DNA of 64,000 bases from Leptospira sp. WS58.C1 (lineage in GTDB: Bacteria > Spirochaetota > Leptospiria > Leptospirales > Leptospiraceae), in contig NZ_CP162137.1 of the NCBI RefSeq assembly GCF_040833995.1, positions 1,329,001 through 1,393,000 of the forward strand, read 5' to 3'. This document shows, piece by piece, positions 47,063 through 56,733 of the stretch. Made by a program: the position numbers and the translations under genes. Under the pieces are notes generated by a model. That model was given only the letters and a program-made list of their open reading frames with translations. It ran no database searches and had not been told where the DNA came from. Within the stretch, counting starts at the first letter, position 1; each line of letters starts with the position of its first letter.

Positions 47063-48052
47063 ATGAAACTGAGAAAATTAGGAAAAAACGGTCCTGAGGT
47101 TTCCCAAGTCGGTTTGGGATGTATGGGAATGTCGGACTTTTACGGAACAAAAGAGACCAGGAGTAGGGAAGAGTCGATTGCGACCATCCGCGAGGCCCTT
47201 GATTCCGGGATCAATTTTTTGAATACGGGTGACTTCTATGGGACCGGTCATAACGAACTTTTGATCTCGGAAGCGCTGAAAGGTAGAAAGACCAAGCCGA
47301 TGATCAGCGTGAAGTTCGGAGGACTTCGAAGTCCATCCGGAGCATTCATCGGATACGATTTCAGACCGAATTCAGTCAAAAACTTTGCGGCACATTCTCT
47401 CACTCGTCTCGGAACGGAGGTGATCGATATTTATCAGGCATCTCGTGTCGATCCTGAAATTCCGATCGAAGAAACCGTAGGGGCGATCGCCGATCTGATC
47501 CAGGAAGGATATGTGCGTTATTTGGGACTTTCGGAAGCTTCTCCTGAAAATTTAAGAAGGGCGCATAAGGTCCATCCGGTCACTGCCGTGGAAGTGGAAT
47601 ATTCTTTGGCGACCCGTGTGATCGAGAAGGAGCTCATACAAACGGCAAGAGAACTCGGAGTGGCAATCATTCCGTACGGAATTGTGGGAAGAGGGCTTCT
47701 GACCGGAAAAATAGAAACCGCTTTGGGTGTTCCCGATTTTAGATCCAATTCTCCTCGTTTCCAAGGAAAAAACCTTGAAGCGAATTTGGAACATGTGAGT
47801 CTGCTTCAAACGCTTGCAAAGAAGAAGGGATGCACTACAGCCCAACTTGCTATCGCTTGGGTGCTTCACAGAGGAGAGGATATTATTCCTCTGATCGGTT
47901 CCACAAGGAGAGTAAGTCTGAAGGAAAATTTAGATGCACTTTCGGTTACCTTAAGTAAGGAAGAACTCGATACACTGGACGAGTCTTTTCCGGAAGGTAC
48001 CTTCCAGGGAGATAGATATCCTTCTCATTTGATGCAGCTCGTCGTTAAATGA
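47063..48052 (+). CDS. Aldo/keto reductase
   Basis: A 329-residue TIM-barrel oxidoreductase. The N-terminal LGCMGMSDFYG segment, VKFGG (the Lys of the catalytic tetrad), and IGSTRRVSLKENL NADPH-binding region fit. The active-site DTxxxYG reads N-T-G-D-F-Y-G, so the usual Asp is Asn while the Tyr is kept, and the usual HxR reads S-R (YQASRVDP); related enzymes also lack this His. It probably reduces an aldehyde or ketone with NADPH. GGAG precedes the ATG, and the TetR gene follows after three bases. Confidence 0.85.
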   Translation: MKLRKLGKNGPEVSQVGLGCMGMSDFYGTKETRSREESIATIREALDSGINFLNTGDFYGTGHNELLISEALKGRKTKPMISVKFGGLRSPSGAFIGYDFRPNSVKNFAAHSLTRLGTEVIDIYQASRVDPEIPIEETVGAIADLIQEGYVRYLGLSEASPENLRRAHKVHPVTAVEVEYSLATRVIEKELIQTARELGVAIIPYGIVGRGLLTGKIETALGVPDFRSNSPRFQGKNLEANLEHVSLLQTLAKKKGCTTAQLAIAWVLHRGEDIIPLIGSTRRVSLKENLDALSVTLSKEELDTLDESFPEGTFQGDRYPSHLMQLVVK

Positions 48053-48055
48053 GAG

Positions 48056-48655
48056 ATGCCTAAAACAGGTTTAAAGCCGGAAGAACTACAAGAAAAAGTG
48101 CTCGATGCCGCAGAGATTGAGATCAGAAAAAATGGCGTCGAGCGTTTGAAACTTACGGATGTGGCTAGAAACCTGAATCTAAGTCACGCCGCTTTATACA
48201 AACATTTCGCAGACAAAGAGGCTCTACTCGATTCCATTTCTAAAAGATGGCTGGATCGTATCGATATTGCTCTTGCAGAAATTTCCGCAAAGACCGGCCC
48301 GTTGGAAGAAAGGATCCTTGAGTGGCTAATGACTCTCCATAAAATGAAACGGGAGAAGGTCCAGTCCGATCCGAGAATTTATACTGCATTTAATAATTCC
48401 GCAGAGAAAACAAGACCCTTCGTTAAAAAACATATCCAGACAATGTACGAACAATTGGAGAAGATGGTCCAGGAAGGTATCCAAAAAGGATTATTTTTTT
48501 GTAATACTTCTAAAGAAGGTGCAAGGATCATTTTTGAAGGGACTGCCGCTTTTCATCATCCTCGTATGGTATTCGATAATATAGAAGAGGATCGTGTCGA
48601 ATTTTTAAGATCCGTTGTATCTACGATTTTGTCCGGATTGAAGAGTAAAAAGTAG
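48056..48655 (+). CDS. TetR-family transcriptional regulator
   Basis: A 199-residue protein with an N-terminal TetR helix-turn-helix (RLKLTDVARNLNLSHAALYKHF) at about residues 27-49 and an all-helical ligand domain. It follows the aldo/keto reductase gene by three bases, so it is probably co-transcribed with it and bound to the inverted repeat at 47011-47051, giving autoregulation and induction by the reductase substrate. The ligand is unknown. Confidence 0.85.
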   Translation: MPKTGLKPEELQEKVLDAAEIEIRKNGVERLKLTDVARNLNLSHAALYKHFADKEALLDSISKRWLDRIDIALAEISAKTGPLEERILEWLMTLHKMKREKVQSDPRIYTAFNNSAEKTRPFVKKHIQTMYEQLEKMVQEGIQKGLFFCNTSKEGARIIFEGTAAFHHPRMVFDNIEEDRVEFLRSVVSTILSGLKSKK

Positions 48656-48659
48656 AAAA

Positions 48660-48739
48660 TTTCACGCAGAGATCACTGAGCGCACAGAGCTGGAAGCAAG
48701 TGAAGTCTACTCCGTGAATCTCTGTGCTCTCCGTGTGAA
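48660..48739. repeat. Dispersed CACAGAG inverted repeat, copy 5
   Basis: The left arm TTTCACGCAGAGATCACTGAG starts at 48660; the right arm CTCTGTGCTCTCCGTGTGAA ends at about 48739. It lies between the TetR gene and the convergent RND pump gene, similar in position to the copies at 3426 and 23261, which also lie between convergent genes. Confidence 0.75.
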
Positions 48740-48778
48740 CTAATATGTAAAAGTTCGGATTTTCATTCGAAGAGGCCC

Positions 48779-51700
48779 TTATTTTCTCTTTTTCGCTCCG
48801 TTTTTAGAACGTTTGGATTTGGAGCTTACTGTTTCTTCCGGTTCTTCATGGATCTCTTCGCTATCCCAGGAAACTTCTTCCAGAGTTACCGGAATTCTTT
48901 CTTGGGCTCTGGAAGCTTGGAATTCGGACTCTAATTTTCTTTTACGGGCTTCTTTTCTTCTTTCCTGGTCTTGGTAGATATTTAGAAGGAATTCCATCAC
49001 GATAGGAAGAAGCACACGAGAAAGAACGGTAGCTACGATTACTCCGAAGATGACAACCGTTGCCAAAGGTCTTTGTACTTCTGCCCCGGCCATGGTAGAG
49101 ATCGCCATCGGAATAAATCCCACTGCCGCGATAATCTCCGTTGTCATTACCGGACGAAGTGAATGAAGGCCCGCAGTTAATACCGCCTTGGAAATGGTGA
49201 TCCCTTTTTCTAATTCTTCTTTGAGAGTGGAAGCGTATACGACCCCGTTCAGTACTGCGATACCGCTTACCGCGATAAATCCTACCCCGGCAGGAATACT
49301 AAAAGGAAGACCTCTCAACACAAGTCCTATGATCCCTCCCGCGACTGCAAGCGGTACTACGATAAATACTCCGGCTGCATAATAAATATTTCCGAAGGCA
49401 GCGATCAACATTACGAAGATAATCCCGAGAGCAATCGGTACAACCATTAACAATCTATTCTTTGCTCTTTGGAAGTTTTCGAATTGACCTCCCCAGTCCG
49501 TTCTATAACCTTCCGGAAGATTTTTTTCAATGTCTGCTGTGACCTTTTGGGCCTCGTTTACGAAACCGACTAAGTCCCTTCCTCTTACGTTGGTCTCTAC
49601 CATAATCCTACGTTTTAAGGATTCTCTATAAATTGCCGCCGGACCTTCCACAAATTCTATTGTTGCTACCTGGCCCAGAGGAACCGTAACACCCGTCGAG
49701 GTCATGACGGGAATATTTTCCAGTTTGTCCAAATCCGAAACATCCAACTGTAAACGAACGACTAGGTCGAATCGTTTGAAACCTTCGAATACTTTTCCTG
49801 CCTTTCTTCCTATCCGTAACGATTCCACCGTAGTGAGAATCTCTTCCGCGGCCACTCCGTAACGCGACATCTTTTGTCTATCGGCTTTGATCTGGATCAA
49901 AGGAAGACCAAGCACTCTTTGTACTCTTAAGTCCGCCGCACCCGGGACTTTTTTGATCTTATCTGCGAATTTAGCCGCAGTTTCTTTTAATGTCTGCAGA
50001 TCATCTCCGTAAATTTTGATCACTACGTCCGCTTTCGATCCGGAGAGAAGTGCATTCACCCTGTTCTCGATCGGCTGAGAAAGTGAGATCGTACTCGAAG
50101 GAACCGATTTTAGGATAGCATCCTTCATTTTATCCATTAGTTCGTCTCGAGAAGAAGCGCTGGTCCATTCCTTAGGAGGAATGAGTTTTACCATGGATTC
50201 TCCTTCTTCCGTTCCGATGGGTTCCGCTGCAGATTCGCCTCGTCCCATTTTGCTGACCACACTTGTTACTTCCGGGAACTGTGCGATTACCTTCTCCATT
50301 TCCATATTCGTGTCTCTGGAATAGTTGATGGAAGTGGAAGGAAGCCTTTTGATATCGATCGCGAATTCCCCCTCGTCGATACGTGGAAGGAACTCGGATC
50401 CTAAAGTAGAACCTAATATTAGAGATACTGCAAATACTCCTAAACCTGCTCTTAAGAATAACTTTTTATTGGCCATTCCGAAGTCGAGTAGTCGCATGTA
50501 GATCTCTTCCGCTCTATCCCAGAACTTACTATGATGGAATATCGGTGTTTGGAATAAGATACTTGCCGCTGCAGGGAAAGTGGTTAGAGAGAATAGAAGA
50601 GCCATACCCAAGGAAATGGCAACAGTCATTGCCATAGGTTTGAACATTCTACCTTCCACACCCTCTAAGGTCATGAGCGGTAGGTAAACCAATAAGATGA
50701 TACCGACCGAGAAGGCCGCGGCTCTTGCCACTCTCACACAGGAATCCGTGATAATTTCTTCTGCCGCGAGTTTTCTATCTTCTTGGGAGTTCTGCTGTTC
50801 GTAAAAGGCCTGCTTTAAGATAAAACCGTGAAGTACTGATTCTAACATCACGATCGTTCCATCCACCAAAAGTCCGAAGTCTAATGCACCAAGTGACATT
50901 AAATTACCGACGATGCCGAACATTCTCATGAATATTGTGGCGGCAAGCATCGGGATAGGAATGGATAAGCTGACTAAAAGTGCCCCTTTTACCGTTCCGA
51001 GAGCGAAGATCAAAACGATGATCACAAGTACCGCTGCTTCCGCTAAGTTAGTGAAGATAGTCCCTAACGTTCTTCCGATAAATTCGGAACGATCGTAAAA
51101 TGTGACGATCTTCATTCCTTCCGGAAGTCTGGCTCTTAGAATTTCTACCTTTTCTTTGACCCGTTTTACCACTTCCAAAGAGTTTTGGCCCATGAGCATC
51201 ATGGCTGTGGCGCCTACAACTTCCCCCTTGGCATCTTTGGTCATAAGTCCGAAACGAAGAGCTGGACCGGTTTCCACAGTGGCGATCTGTCCTAAAAGAA
51301 GTGGAACCCCGTCTCTTTCGGTTTGAACAGCAACGTTACGTATTTCTTCCACGGTTTTGAATTGGCTTTCTCCGCGGATCACGATCTGTTCCGCATCTTT
51401 GGTAATGTAACCGCCGCCTGTGTTTTGGTTCGCGGTCTCCAGTTTATCACAAAGTTGGGATAATGTAATATTATGAACTGCTAATCTTTGGGGATCTATC
51501 TTGATCTGGTATTGCCTTGCTTCTCCGCCGATAATGTTTACGTCGATAATCCCTTCCGTGGATTTGATCTCTCTCGCAAGTTCCCATTCCATATAGGTCC
51601 TGAGTTCTTCCGGATTATGACGGTCGCTTGTTAGGACGAATTCGTAAATATCCCCGAGACCGGTTGCGATAGGGGAAAGTTCCGGGCTACCGTAACCTTT

Positions 51701-52066
51701 CGGGATCACAGCTTCGGCTGCTCTTAATCTTTCGTTGATGAGCTGTCTTGCAAAATAAATGTCGGTTCCGTCTTTGAAGATAACCGTAACGCTGCTCACG
51801 CCCGTTCTGGAAATAGAACGGATCTCCGTTACATTGGGGACCCCGGTAAGCTCCATCTCGATCGGATAAGTGATGAACTGCTCCACCTCTACCGGAGAAA
51901 GCCCCGGGGACTGAGTAACTACGGAAACCTGGACGTTTGTAATATCCGGGATCGCGTCGATAGATAGGTGATATGCGTTATAAAAACCTACAATGGTCAC
52001 ACCGGCAGTGAGTATCAGGATAAAAATCCTGTTCTTGATGGAGATACGTATCAGCTTATCTATCAT
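48779..52066 (-). CDS. CzcA/CusA-family heavy-metal RND efflux pump
   Basis: A 1095-residue inner-membrane pump with 12 predicted helices and two large periplasmic loops. The N-terminal [26 protein letters not shown] and the first-half TM4 segment [14 protein letters not shown] are typical of metal-exporting RND (HME) pumps; the Asp residues form the proton relay. Basic C-terminal extension ([11 protein letters not shown]) is unusual. It should export Cu, Ag, Zn, Co or Ni, but no membrane-fusion or outer-membrane partner gene is adjacent, so its tripartite partners are encoded elsewhere or it works alone. Confidence 0.9.
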   Translation of the reverse strand: MIDKLIRISIKNRIFILILTAGVTIVGFYNAYHLSIDAIPDITNVQVSVVTQSPGLSPVEVEQFITYPIEMELTGVPNVTEIRSISRTGVSSVTVIFKDGTDIYFARQLINERLRAAEAVIPKGYGSPELSPIATGLGDIYEFVLTSDRHNPEELRTYMEWELAREIKSTEGIIDVNIIGGEARQYQIKIDPQRLAVHNITLSQLCDKLETANQNTGGGYITKDAEQIVIRGESQFKTVEEIRNVAVQTERDGVPLLLGQIATVETGPALRFGLMTKDAKGEVVGATAMMLMGQNSLEVVKRVKEKVEILRARLPEGMKIVTFYDRSEFIGRTLGTIFTNLAEAAVLVIIVLIFALGTVKGALLVSLSIPIPMLAATIFMRMFGIVGNLMSLGALDFGLLVDGTIVMLESVLHGFILKQAFYEQQNSQEDRKLAAEEIITDSCVRVARAAAFSVGIILLVYLPLMTLEGVEGRMFKPMAMTVAISLGMALLFSLTTFPAAASILFQTPIFHHSKFWDRAEEIYMRLLDFGMANKKLFLRAGLGVFAVSLILGSTLGSEFLPRIDEGEFAIDIKRLPSTSINYSRDTNMEMEKVIAQFPEVTSVVSKMGRGESAAEPIGTEEGESMVKLIPPKEWTSASSRDELMDKMKDAILKSVPSSTISLSQPIENRVNALLSGSKADVVIKIYGDDLQTLKETAAKFADKIKKVPGAADLRVQRVLGLPLIQIKADRQKMSRYGVAAEEILTTVESLRIGRKAGKVFEGFKRFDLVVRLQLDVSDLDKLENIPVMTSTGVTVPLGQVATIEFVEGPAAIYRESLKRRIMVETNVRGRDLVGFVNEAQKVTADIEKNLPEGYRTDWGGQFENFQRAKNRLLMVVPIALGIIFVMLIAAFGNIYYAAGVFIVVPLAVAGGIIGLVLRGLPFSIPAGVGFIAVSGIAVLNGVVYASTLKEELEKGITISKAVLTAGLHSLRPVMTTEIIAAVGFIPMAISTMAGAEVQRPLATVVIFGVIVATVLSRVLLPIVMEFLLNIYQDQERRKEARKRKLESEFQASRAQERIPVTLEEVSWDSEEIHEEPEETVSSKSKRSKNGAKKRK

Positions 52067-52192
52067 GGAATGGTTCCGGGCAAGGATACGTACAAGTTCC
52101 CAATGAGTCCGGACTTGTCGAACGGTTTTTGAGAAAAAGGGCTTCTCAAAATAAACTAGAGGAAGGAACCGATCGGAAGAACGAGGGTCTAA

Positions 52193-52921
52193 TTAAAGCC
52201 TTTCGAAAAGAATAAACTTCATCCCGTTTTTCTCATCCCTTCTTTTTAACTCAAAATTTTTCCGAGATACTGTTCTGACCACCTCTTCGATAGGAAGGAT
52301 CAGTTTGTTATACGAACTAGCGGAAACGGTCCAACCCTTATCGGATTTTTCATGAAATATATCCGTGACTTCTACCTTGTCCTGAGTGAATTGTAATTGG
52401 CAGGTGAAAATTCGGGATTCTTCGGAACGTACTACAAAGATATTTTTGTCCCCCGGTTTCCCATAACTTAGATCTCTATAACCTAAAATCAATTTACTTC
52501 CTGTAGAAAGAAAACTTGCCCAAAGACTTACGGTATTCTCCCATTCTTTTTCGGATTCCAAATGTGTGATCGTATCTCCCATACATAAAAGGATTTCGGG
52601 AGAAACTCCTTGGTATAAATCTCCGGATCTGATGTCCGCAACCTTGGTCCGTATCTTCGTGTCCGGTTTTCTAATCATGATCTCGGATAATAATTTTTGG
52701 CTGAAGTCTATTGCTGTAACTTGAAATCCTAATTTTTCTAATGGAATAGATTGTATCCCGCTTCCCGCGCCTAAGTCCCAGGCCACTCCGTTTCCTTGGG
52801 GAGAGATCTCGAAAGATCTGAAGAATTCCAGTTGGTCCTTTTCCTTCCGGGAAAGATCTCCTAGAGACCAGGAATATTTTTCCGCCAAAAAGTTTTGGTA
52901 ATGCGATTTTGGAGATTGCAT
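52193..52921 (-). CDS. Class I SAM-dependent methyltransferase
   Basis: A 242-residue protein with SAM motif I WDLGAGSGIQSIPL and an acidic motif II strand (AIDFSQ). The later part has ILLCMGDTITHLES, a motif IV-like strand and the hydrophobic YRDL region. Substrate unknown. Its ATG overlaps the upstream cyclase stop by one base (TGATG on the minus strand), so it is translationally coupled to the adenylate cyclase. Confidence 0.82.
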   Translation of the reverse strand: MQSPKSHYQNFLAEKYSWSLGDLSRKEKDQLEFFRSFEISPQGNGVAWDLGAGSGIQSIPLEKLGFQVTAIDFSQKLLSEIMIRKPDTKIRTKVADIRSGDLYQGVSPEILLCMGDTITHLESEKEWENTVSLWASFLSTGSKLILGYRDLSYGKPGDKNIFVVRSEESRIFTCQLQFTQDKVEVTDIFHEKSDKGWTVSASSYNKLILPIEEVVRTVSRKNFELKRRDEKNGMKFILFERL

Positions 52922-54225
52922 CAGGTCAATTTATAGATAAGGACTTCTTTTTCTCTTCCTTTTACTTTAACGGGGGGAAGGGACTCTGCTTCTAAAAAAT
53001 GTTTTACATGCTCATATACGGTATCCGTCGCTAAAATTTCGCTTCCGAAGTCCTTGTTCAATTGTTCCACTCTGGATGCGAGATTTACCGTGTCCCCGAT
53101 GATGGTATATTCCTTTCTTTGGGAGGAACCTACACTTCCTGTCATCGCTTCTCCGAAATGTAAACCGATCCCGATCTTTGTTTCGGGGATTTTTCCGGAG
53201 AGATTCATCTCTATTACTTTTTTCTGAATTTCTAATGCGGCAGAAACCGCGTTTTTAGCGTCCTTTCCATCGTCTGAAAGAGGAGCGCCGAATACGGCCA
53301 TAAAACCGTCTCCCAAAAACTTATTTATGATACCGTTATGTTTATTTACGATCTCTATCATATCCTCGAATAATGTATTCAAATATGTGATCACTTCGGA
53401 AGGACTTTTGTCTTCCGAAAATTTCGTAAAATTCCGTATATCCAAGAACATAACGCATACGTCCTTGTTTTCGGAAGCTGTATCCGTCTTTTGGCTCATG
53501 AGTTTATCTACGACCGACGGAGATACATATTGCCCGAACATTCCTAAAATTTCGTTTCTTTCTTCTAAACGTTCAACCGAGTTTTTCAGGATCTTTTTCA
53601 ATCTTACGCCAACAAGTCCTGCTACGATCCCGGAAGCTAAAAATAATCCGGAACGCATATATGTCGGGATTTTGGAGTAGAAGAAACCGTACGCGGATTC
53701 GCCTTCTAACGGAGAATCCGGAACAAAAAATAACCCGGTGATCAGATACTGGACCGCTGCAATGGCTCCGGTAAAAAAAGAAAGTCCGAACTCCATTCTG
53801 AGGACGGATAATATTATAAAAATCAAATATAAATTGGAAATAGGGGAATTTAAAGGTACGACCGGATGAGAATGTTTTTGGATCAAAATGAATAATATGA
53901 CACCTGGGAGGGAAGTTTCGATCAAGGCGTTCCCGAATCTGGGTAGAAGCGGGAGTTTAAATCCTTTTTTCTTGAGATAATTCAGTAATTTTAAAAATAC
54001 GAATTCGTAAATCGTACCGAAAGTGAGTGTGCCAATCAGCACCTCGAAAGGGAATGCGATCCCTGTGCTTGCATTAAATTCTTTTTCTAAAAATAAGAAT
54101 AGGATAGTCCAAGAAATTCCCGCGAATGCGAAGACCGCAAGAAGTATCTTACTTCGGATCTGTTCGCTGGCCAGGATCTCTTTTTCTAAGGTATTGGATA
54201 GGGTTTCGAAATGTTTGGGCAGCAT
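52921..54225 (-). CDS. Membrane-anchored class III adenylate/guanylate cyclase
   Basis: A 434-residue protein. About six membrane helices (residues 30-200) precede a class III cyclase domain. Metal Asp residues appear in FLDIRNFT and LGDGFMAVFG; the GIGLHFGEAMTG and GDTVNLASRVE segments carry the transition-state Asn and Arg. All key residues look present, so the enzyme is probably active, making cAMP. The membrane part may be a sensor of unknown ligand. It is coupled to the following methyltransferase gene by a one-base overlap. Confidence 0.88.
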   Translation of the reverse strand: MLPKHFETLSNTLEKEILASEQIRSKILLAVFAFAGISWTILFLFLEKEFNASTGIAFPFEVLIGTLTFGTIYEFVFLKLLNYLKKKGFKLPLLPRFGNALIETSLPGVILFILIQKHSHPVVPLNSPISNLYLIFIILSVLRMEFGLSFFTGAIAAVQYLITGLFFVPDSPLEGESAYGFFYSKIPTYMRSGLFLASGIVAGLVGVRLKKILKNSVERLEERNEILGMFGQYVSPSVVDKLMSQKTDTASENKDVCVMFLDIRNFTKFSEDKSPSEVITYLNTLFEDMIEIVNKHNGIINKFLGDGFMAVFGAPLSDDGKDAKNAVSAALEIQKKVIEMNLSGKIPETKIGIGLHFGEAMTGSVGSSQRKEYTIIGDTVNLASRVEQLNKDFGSEILATDTVYEHVKHFLEAESLPPVKVKGREKEVLIYKLT

Positions 54226-54310
54226 GTATGATTCCTAGGATATATGTGAGAAGTTTCGAAGTATATTTGCCTTCTTCCAAGTTTAAGCAAGAGAAAATTA
54301 TATTCTTAGA

Positions 54311-55750
54311 TCATTCTGTAAATACTTTTAGAGAGTCTTTTCTCTTGTGTGTTTTCGGATAAAAAGTTTCTAAGAGGAACGTTCCTAATACGAGAGAATG
54401 TTCTAAAACTAAGACCCAGTTCCTATCATAAAATGGAGAAGAAGAATACGTGGAATAGGATAAGATCCAGATACCGGAAGCGACCAAAGGCCAGATCGTT
54501 TTTGTAAACATGGAAGCCGCTAAGATGGGAAGAAAATACCAAGGATGTACGGTGCTGGAAAACAAATAATAAATTCCGCATAAATGGATCCATACGGTCA
54601 TAAGAAAAACCGTTTTGTTGTCCGGTTGGATCTTAGAAACTCGAAAAGAATAAAAGCAGATCGCGAAAATGTTTAAGATCCCGAGTATGATCCCGCTAGA
54701 ATATGGATACCATGTATGCCGGATCAGATTTTTCAGAAGATAATAGATCCCTCCATGAAATTCGAATAATGTAAAATAGACTCCGATCCCTTTTCTCCAA
54801 TGTTCTTCTAAAAGGTTTCCTCCCGTTTCTGAGAGTAACAACCAAACAAGGAGAGATACGAATAATAGAAAACACATACCAAAAAAGAGCAGAATATTAC
54901 GAATAGTGGACCTTCTACCCCAATAAAAGAACAAGAAGGGGAGCGCTAATAAGGGGAGGATTTTGGTAAAAATGGAGGTAAGATAGAATATGAACGCACT
55001 GAAAGTTTTCCCTTTTTCCCAAAAGAATATTCCTAAAAATAAAAAGAAAAATAAGATCGGTTCCGGGTGACCGTTCCCGATCCCTTCCCAAATTACGAGC
55101 GGATGGAGCCAGTACTTTAAAAAATTTCCGGAACCTTCTTCTTTTTTCGATTTGCGAAATATATAAAGAATTCCTAATTCAAAGAAAATTAAAATTGCTT
55201 TCCAGACGGAGATCGTCCAGAAAACGGAAAGTCCTCTTTTTAAGAAAAATACAGGAACCAAAAACAGGACTTGTAGAACGGGAGGATAGACGGAATAATA
55301 CCCGGGAGAATTCATTTTAGAGAGAAGTTCCTTCTCCAAACCTTGGTCTAATCCTAAGTTTACATCGATGGGAAGTTCCGAATAGGGGGACCGGCCTTCC
55401 GAGACCAAAAGCCCATCCCACAAAAACCGAAACGTATCTTCCGACAAAAATACCGGGGTGAATAAGAACCAGATCCTGAGTAAGAGCCCGGCCCAGATCC
55501 CCAGCTTTTCATTTCCTTTTGAAAAGAATTTTAGAAATACAATATAGAGACTTAGGCTAAAGAAGAAGGTTAGGGAAAGTTGCTGGATATCAGCTCTCCC
55601 GAAAAATATAGGAAATAGCGCGATTGGAACTGCCCAAAGGAGTAAAATTGCCGAAGTGCCTACAAAACCACGGCAATTATTTCCATATTCCTTTAGTATA
55701 TTAATCATTCTGTTCAATATAGCGAAATTTTTATTGAATTTTCCAGGCAT
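54311..55750 (-). CDS. GT-C type polytopic membrane glycosyltransferase-like protein
   Basis: A 479-residue protein with about twelve membrane helices. The acidic loop after the early helices, SEDTFRFLWDG, is like the DE-type catalytic loop of GT-C mannosyltransferases, and NGHPEP and HPWYFLP segments also fit polyprenyl-phosphate-sugar using transferases (DUF2029/GT87-like). The substrate is unknown. A shorter start may be used (Met14 or Met16); the first Met at 55750 gives a polar start. It is divergent from the DUF4395 gene. Confidence 0.7.
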   Translation of the reverse strand: MPGKFNKNFAILNRMINILKEYGNNCRGFVGTSAILLLWAVPIALFPIFFGRADIQQLSLTFFFSLSLYIVFLKFFSKGNEKLGIWAGLLLRIWFLFTPVFLSEDTFRFLWDGLLVSEGRSPYSELPIDVNLGLDQGLEKELLSKMNSPGYYSVYPPVLQVLFLVPVFFLKRGLSVFWTISVWKAILIFFELGILYIFRKSKKEEGSGNFLKYWLHPLVIWEGIGNGHPEPILFFFLFLGIFFWEKGKTFSAFIFYLTSIFTKILPLLALPFLFFYWGRRSTIRNILLFFGMCFLLFVSLLVWLLLSETGGNLLEEHWRKGIGVYFTLFEFHGGIYYLLKNLIRHTWYPYSSGIILGILNIFAICFYSFRVSKIQPDNKTVFLMTVWIHLCGIYYLFSSTVHPWYFLPILAASMFTKTIWPLVASGIWILSYSTYSSSPFYDRNWVLVLEHSLVLGTFLLETFYPKTHKRKDSLKVFTE

Positions 55751-55788
55751 CAGGTCTAACTAGACGAAAAGGCATTGGGCAAGAAAGA

Positions 55789-56274
55789 ATGATTCGAATC
55801 GGTAATTTTCCAGACACTGTCAATGAATACGCTGCAAGGACCGTTGCGGGTCTAGTTGTCATCTTAGGTTTGGCCACAATAATAACGCAATCGCTTTGGT
55901 TAGCGGGAGCGCTATTCTATGGATTTTCCGCTAGAGTATTGTATGGTCCCAAGTTTTCCCCCTTTGCGAAACTTGCCATCCATTGGATCGTACCGTTACT
56001 CGGTCTTGGTTCTAAAACAGTGGCAGGTCCCCCTAAAAGATTCGCTCAGTTTGTAGGAGTTCTTTTCAGCGGGACGGCATTTGTTCTATTATTTTTAGGA
56101 CAAGTATACGCATTCCAAGCTGTACTCGGTGTTCTTGTCATTTTTGCAAGTTTGGAATCCGTATTGGGATTTTGTGCGGGTTGTTTTGTTTTCGGATTTC
56201 TGATAAAATGGGGATGGATCCCGCAGGAAGTCTGCGAAAAATGTAATAACCTACAATTCGCCGATAAAAAATAG
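55789..56274 (+). CDS. DUF4395 membrane protein
   Basis: A 161-residue protein with four membrane helices. NFPDTVNEYAARTVAGLV at the start, the GP(K)FSPFAKLA segment, AGPPKRFAQ and a GFCAGCFVF Cys pair are typical of DUF4395. Its Cys pair and CEKC near the end may be redox-active. It stands just before a peroxidase-like gene and ArsS on the same strand, so it is plausibly part of that arsenosugar cassette, although the 103-bp gap could hold a promoter. Confidence 0.82.
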   Translation: MIRIGNFPDTVNEYAARTVAGLVVILGLATIITQSLWLAGALFYGFSARVLYGPKFSPFAKLAIHWIVPLLGLGSKTVAGPPKRFAQFVGVLFSGTAFVLLFLGQVYAFQAVLGVLVIFASLESVLGFCAGCFVFGFLIKWGWIPQEVCEKCNNLQFADKK

Positions 56275-56377
56275 ATCCAATACCTCCGACAATCAGCAAA
56301 AGCGTTTTTGTTTTTTAAAGTAATATTATATTCTTCTTTTTGAATGCGAAAATAAATAAAAACGACGGAGGCCTTTC

Positions 56378-56719
56378 GTGGCTCAAGAAACAACATACTA
56401 CAAACCGGAAGATCTTAAAAAATTCGGGAATATAGGGGAATTCGGACCCGATCTCGCAAAAAAATTTTTCGATTATTACGGAGCTGTCTTCGCTGACGGG
56501 GCTTTATCCGCCAAAGAAAAATCACTGATTGCCCTTGCTGTTTCTCATGTAGTACAATGTCCTTACTGTATAGATGCCTATACAACCGATACTTTGGAAA
56601 AAGGAGCCACGGAAGAACAAATGTGGGAAGCCATTCATGTAGGTGCCGCTATCCGAGGTGGAGCAAGTCTCGTTCACAGCGTGCAAGCCCTTAATAAAGT
56701 AAAGGAACTCGGAGTATAA
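56378..56719 (+). CDS. AhpD-like/carboxymuconolactone decarboxylase-family protein of the arsenosugar type
   Basis: A 113-residue protein with the AhpD/CMD redox motif CPYCIDAYT (C-x-x-C with the conserved following residues) and a helix carrying the EEQMWEAIHV segment. The family is known as an arsenosugar-biosynthesis-associated peroxidase-like protein because it sits beside arsS. The start is a GTG with GGAGG 7 bases upstream. The arsS gene starts 14 bases after its stop, so the two are co-transcribed. Confidence 0.85.
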   Translation: MAQETTYYKPEDLKKFGNIGEFGPDLAKKFFDYYGAVFADGALSAKEKSLIALAVSHVVQCPYCIDAYTTDTLEKGATEEQMWEAIHVGAAIRGGASLVHSVQALNKVKELGV

Positions 56720-56733
56720 GGAGTTTATAAAGT

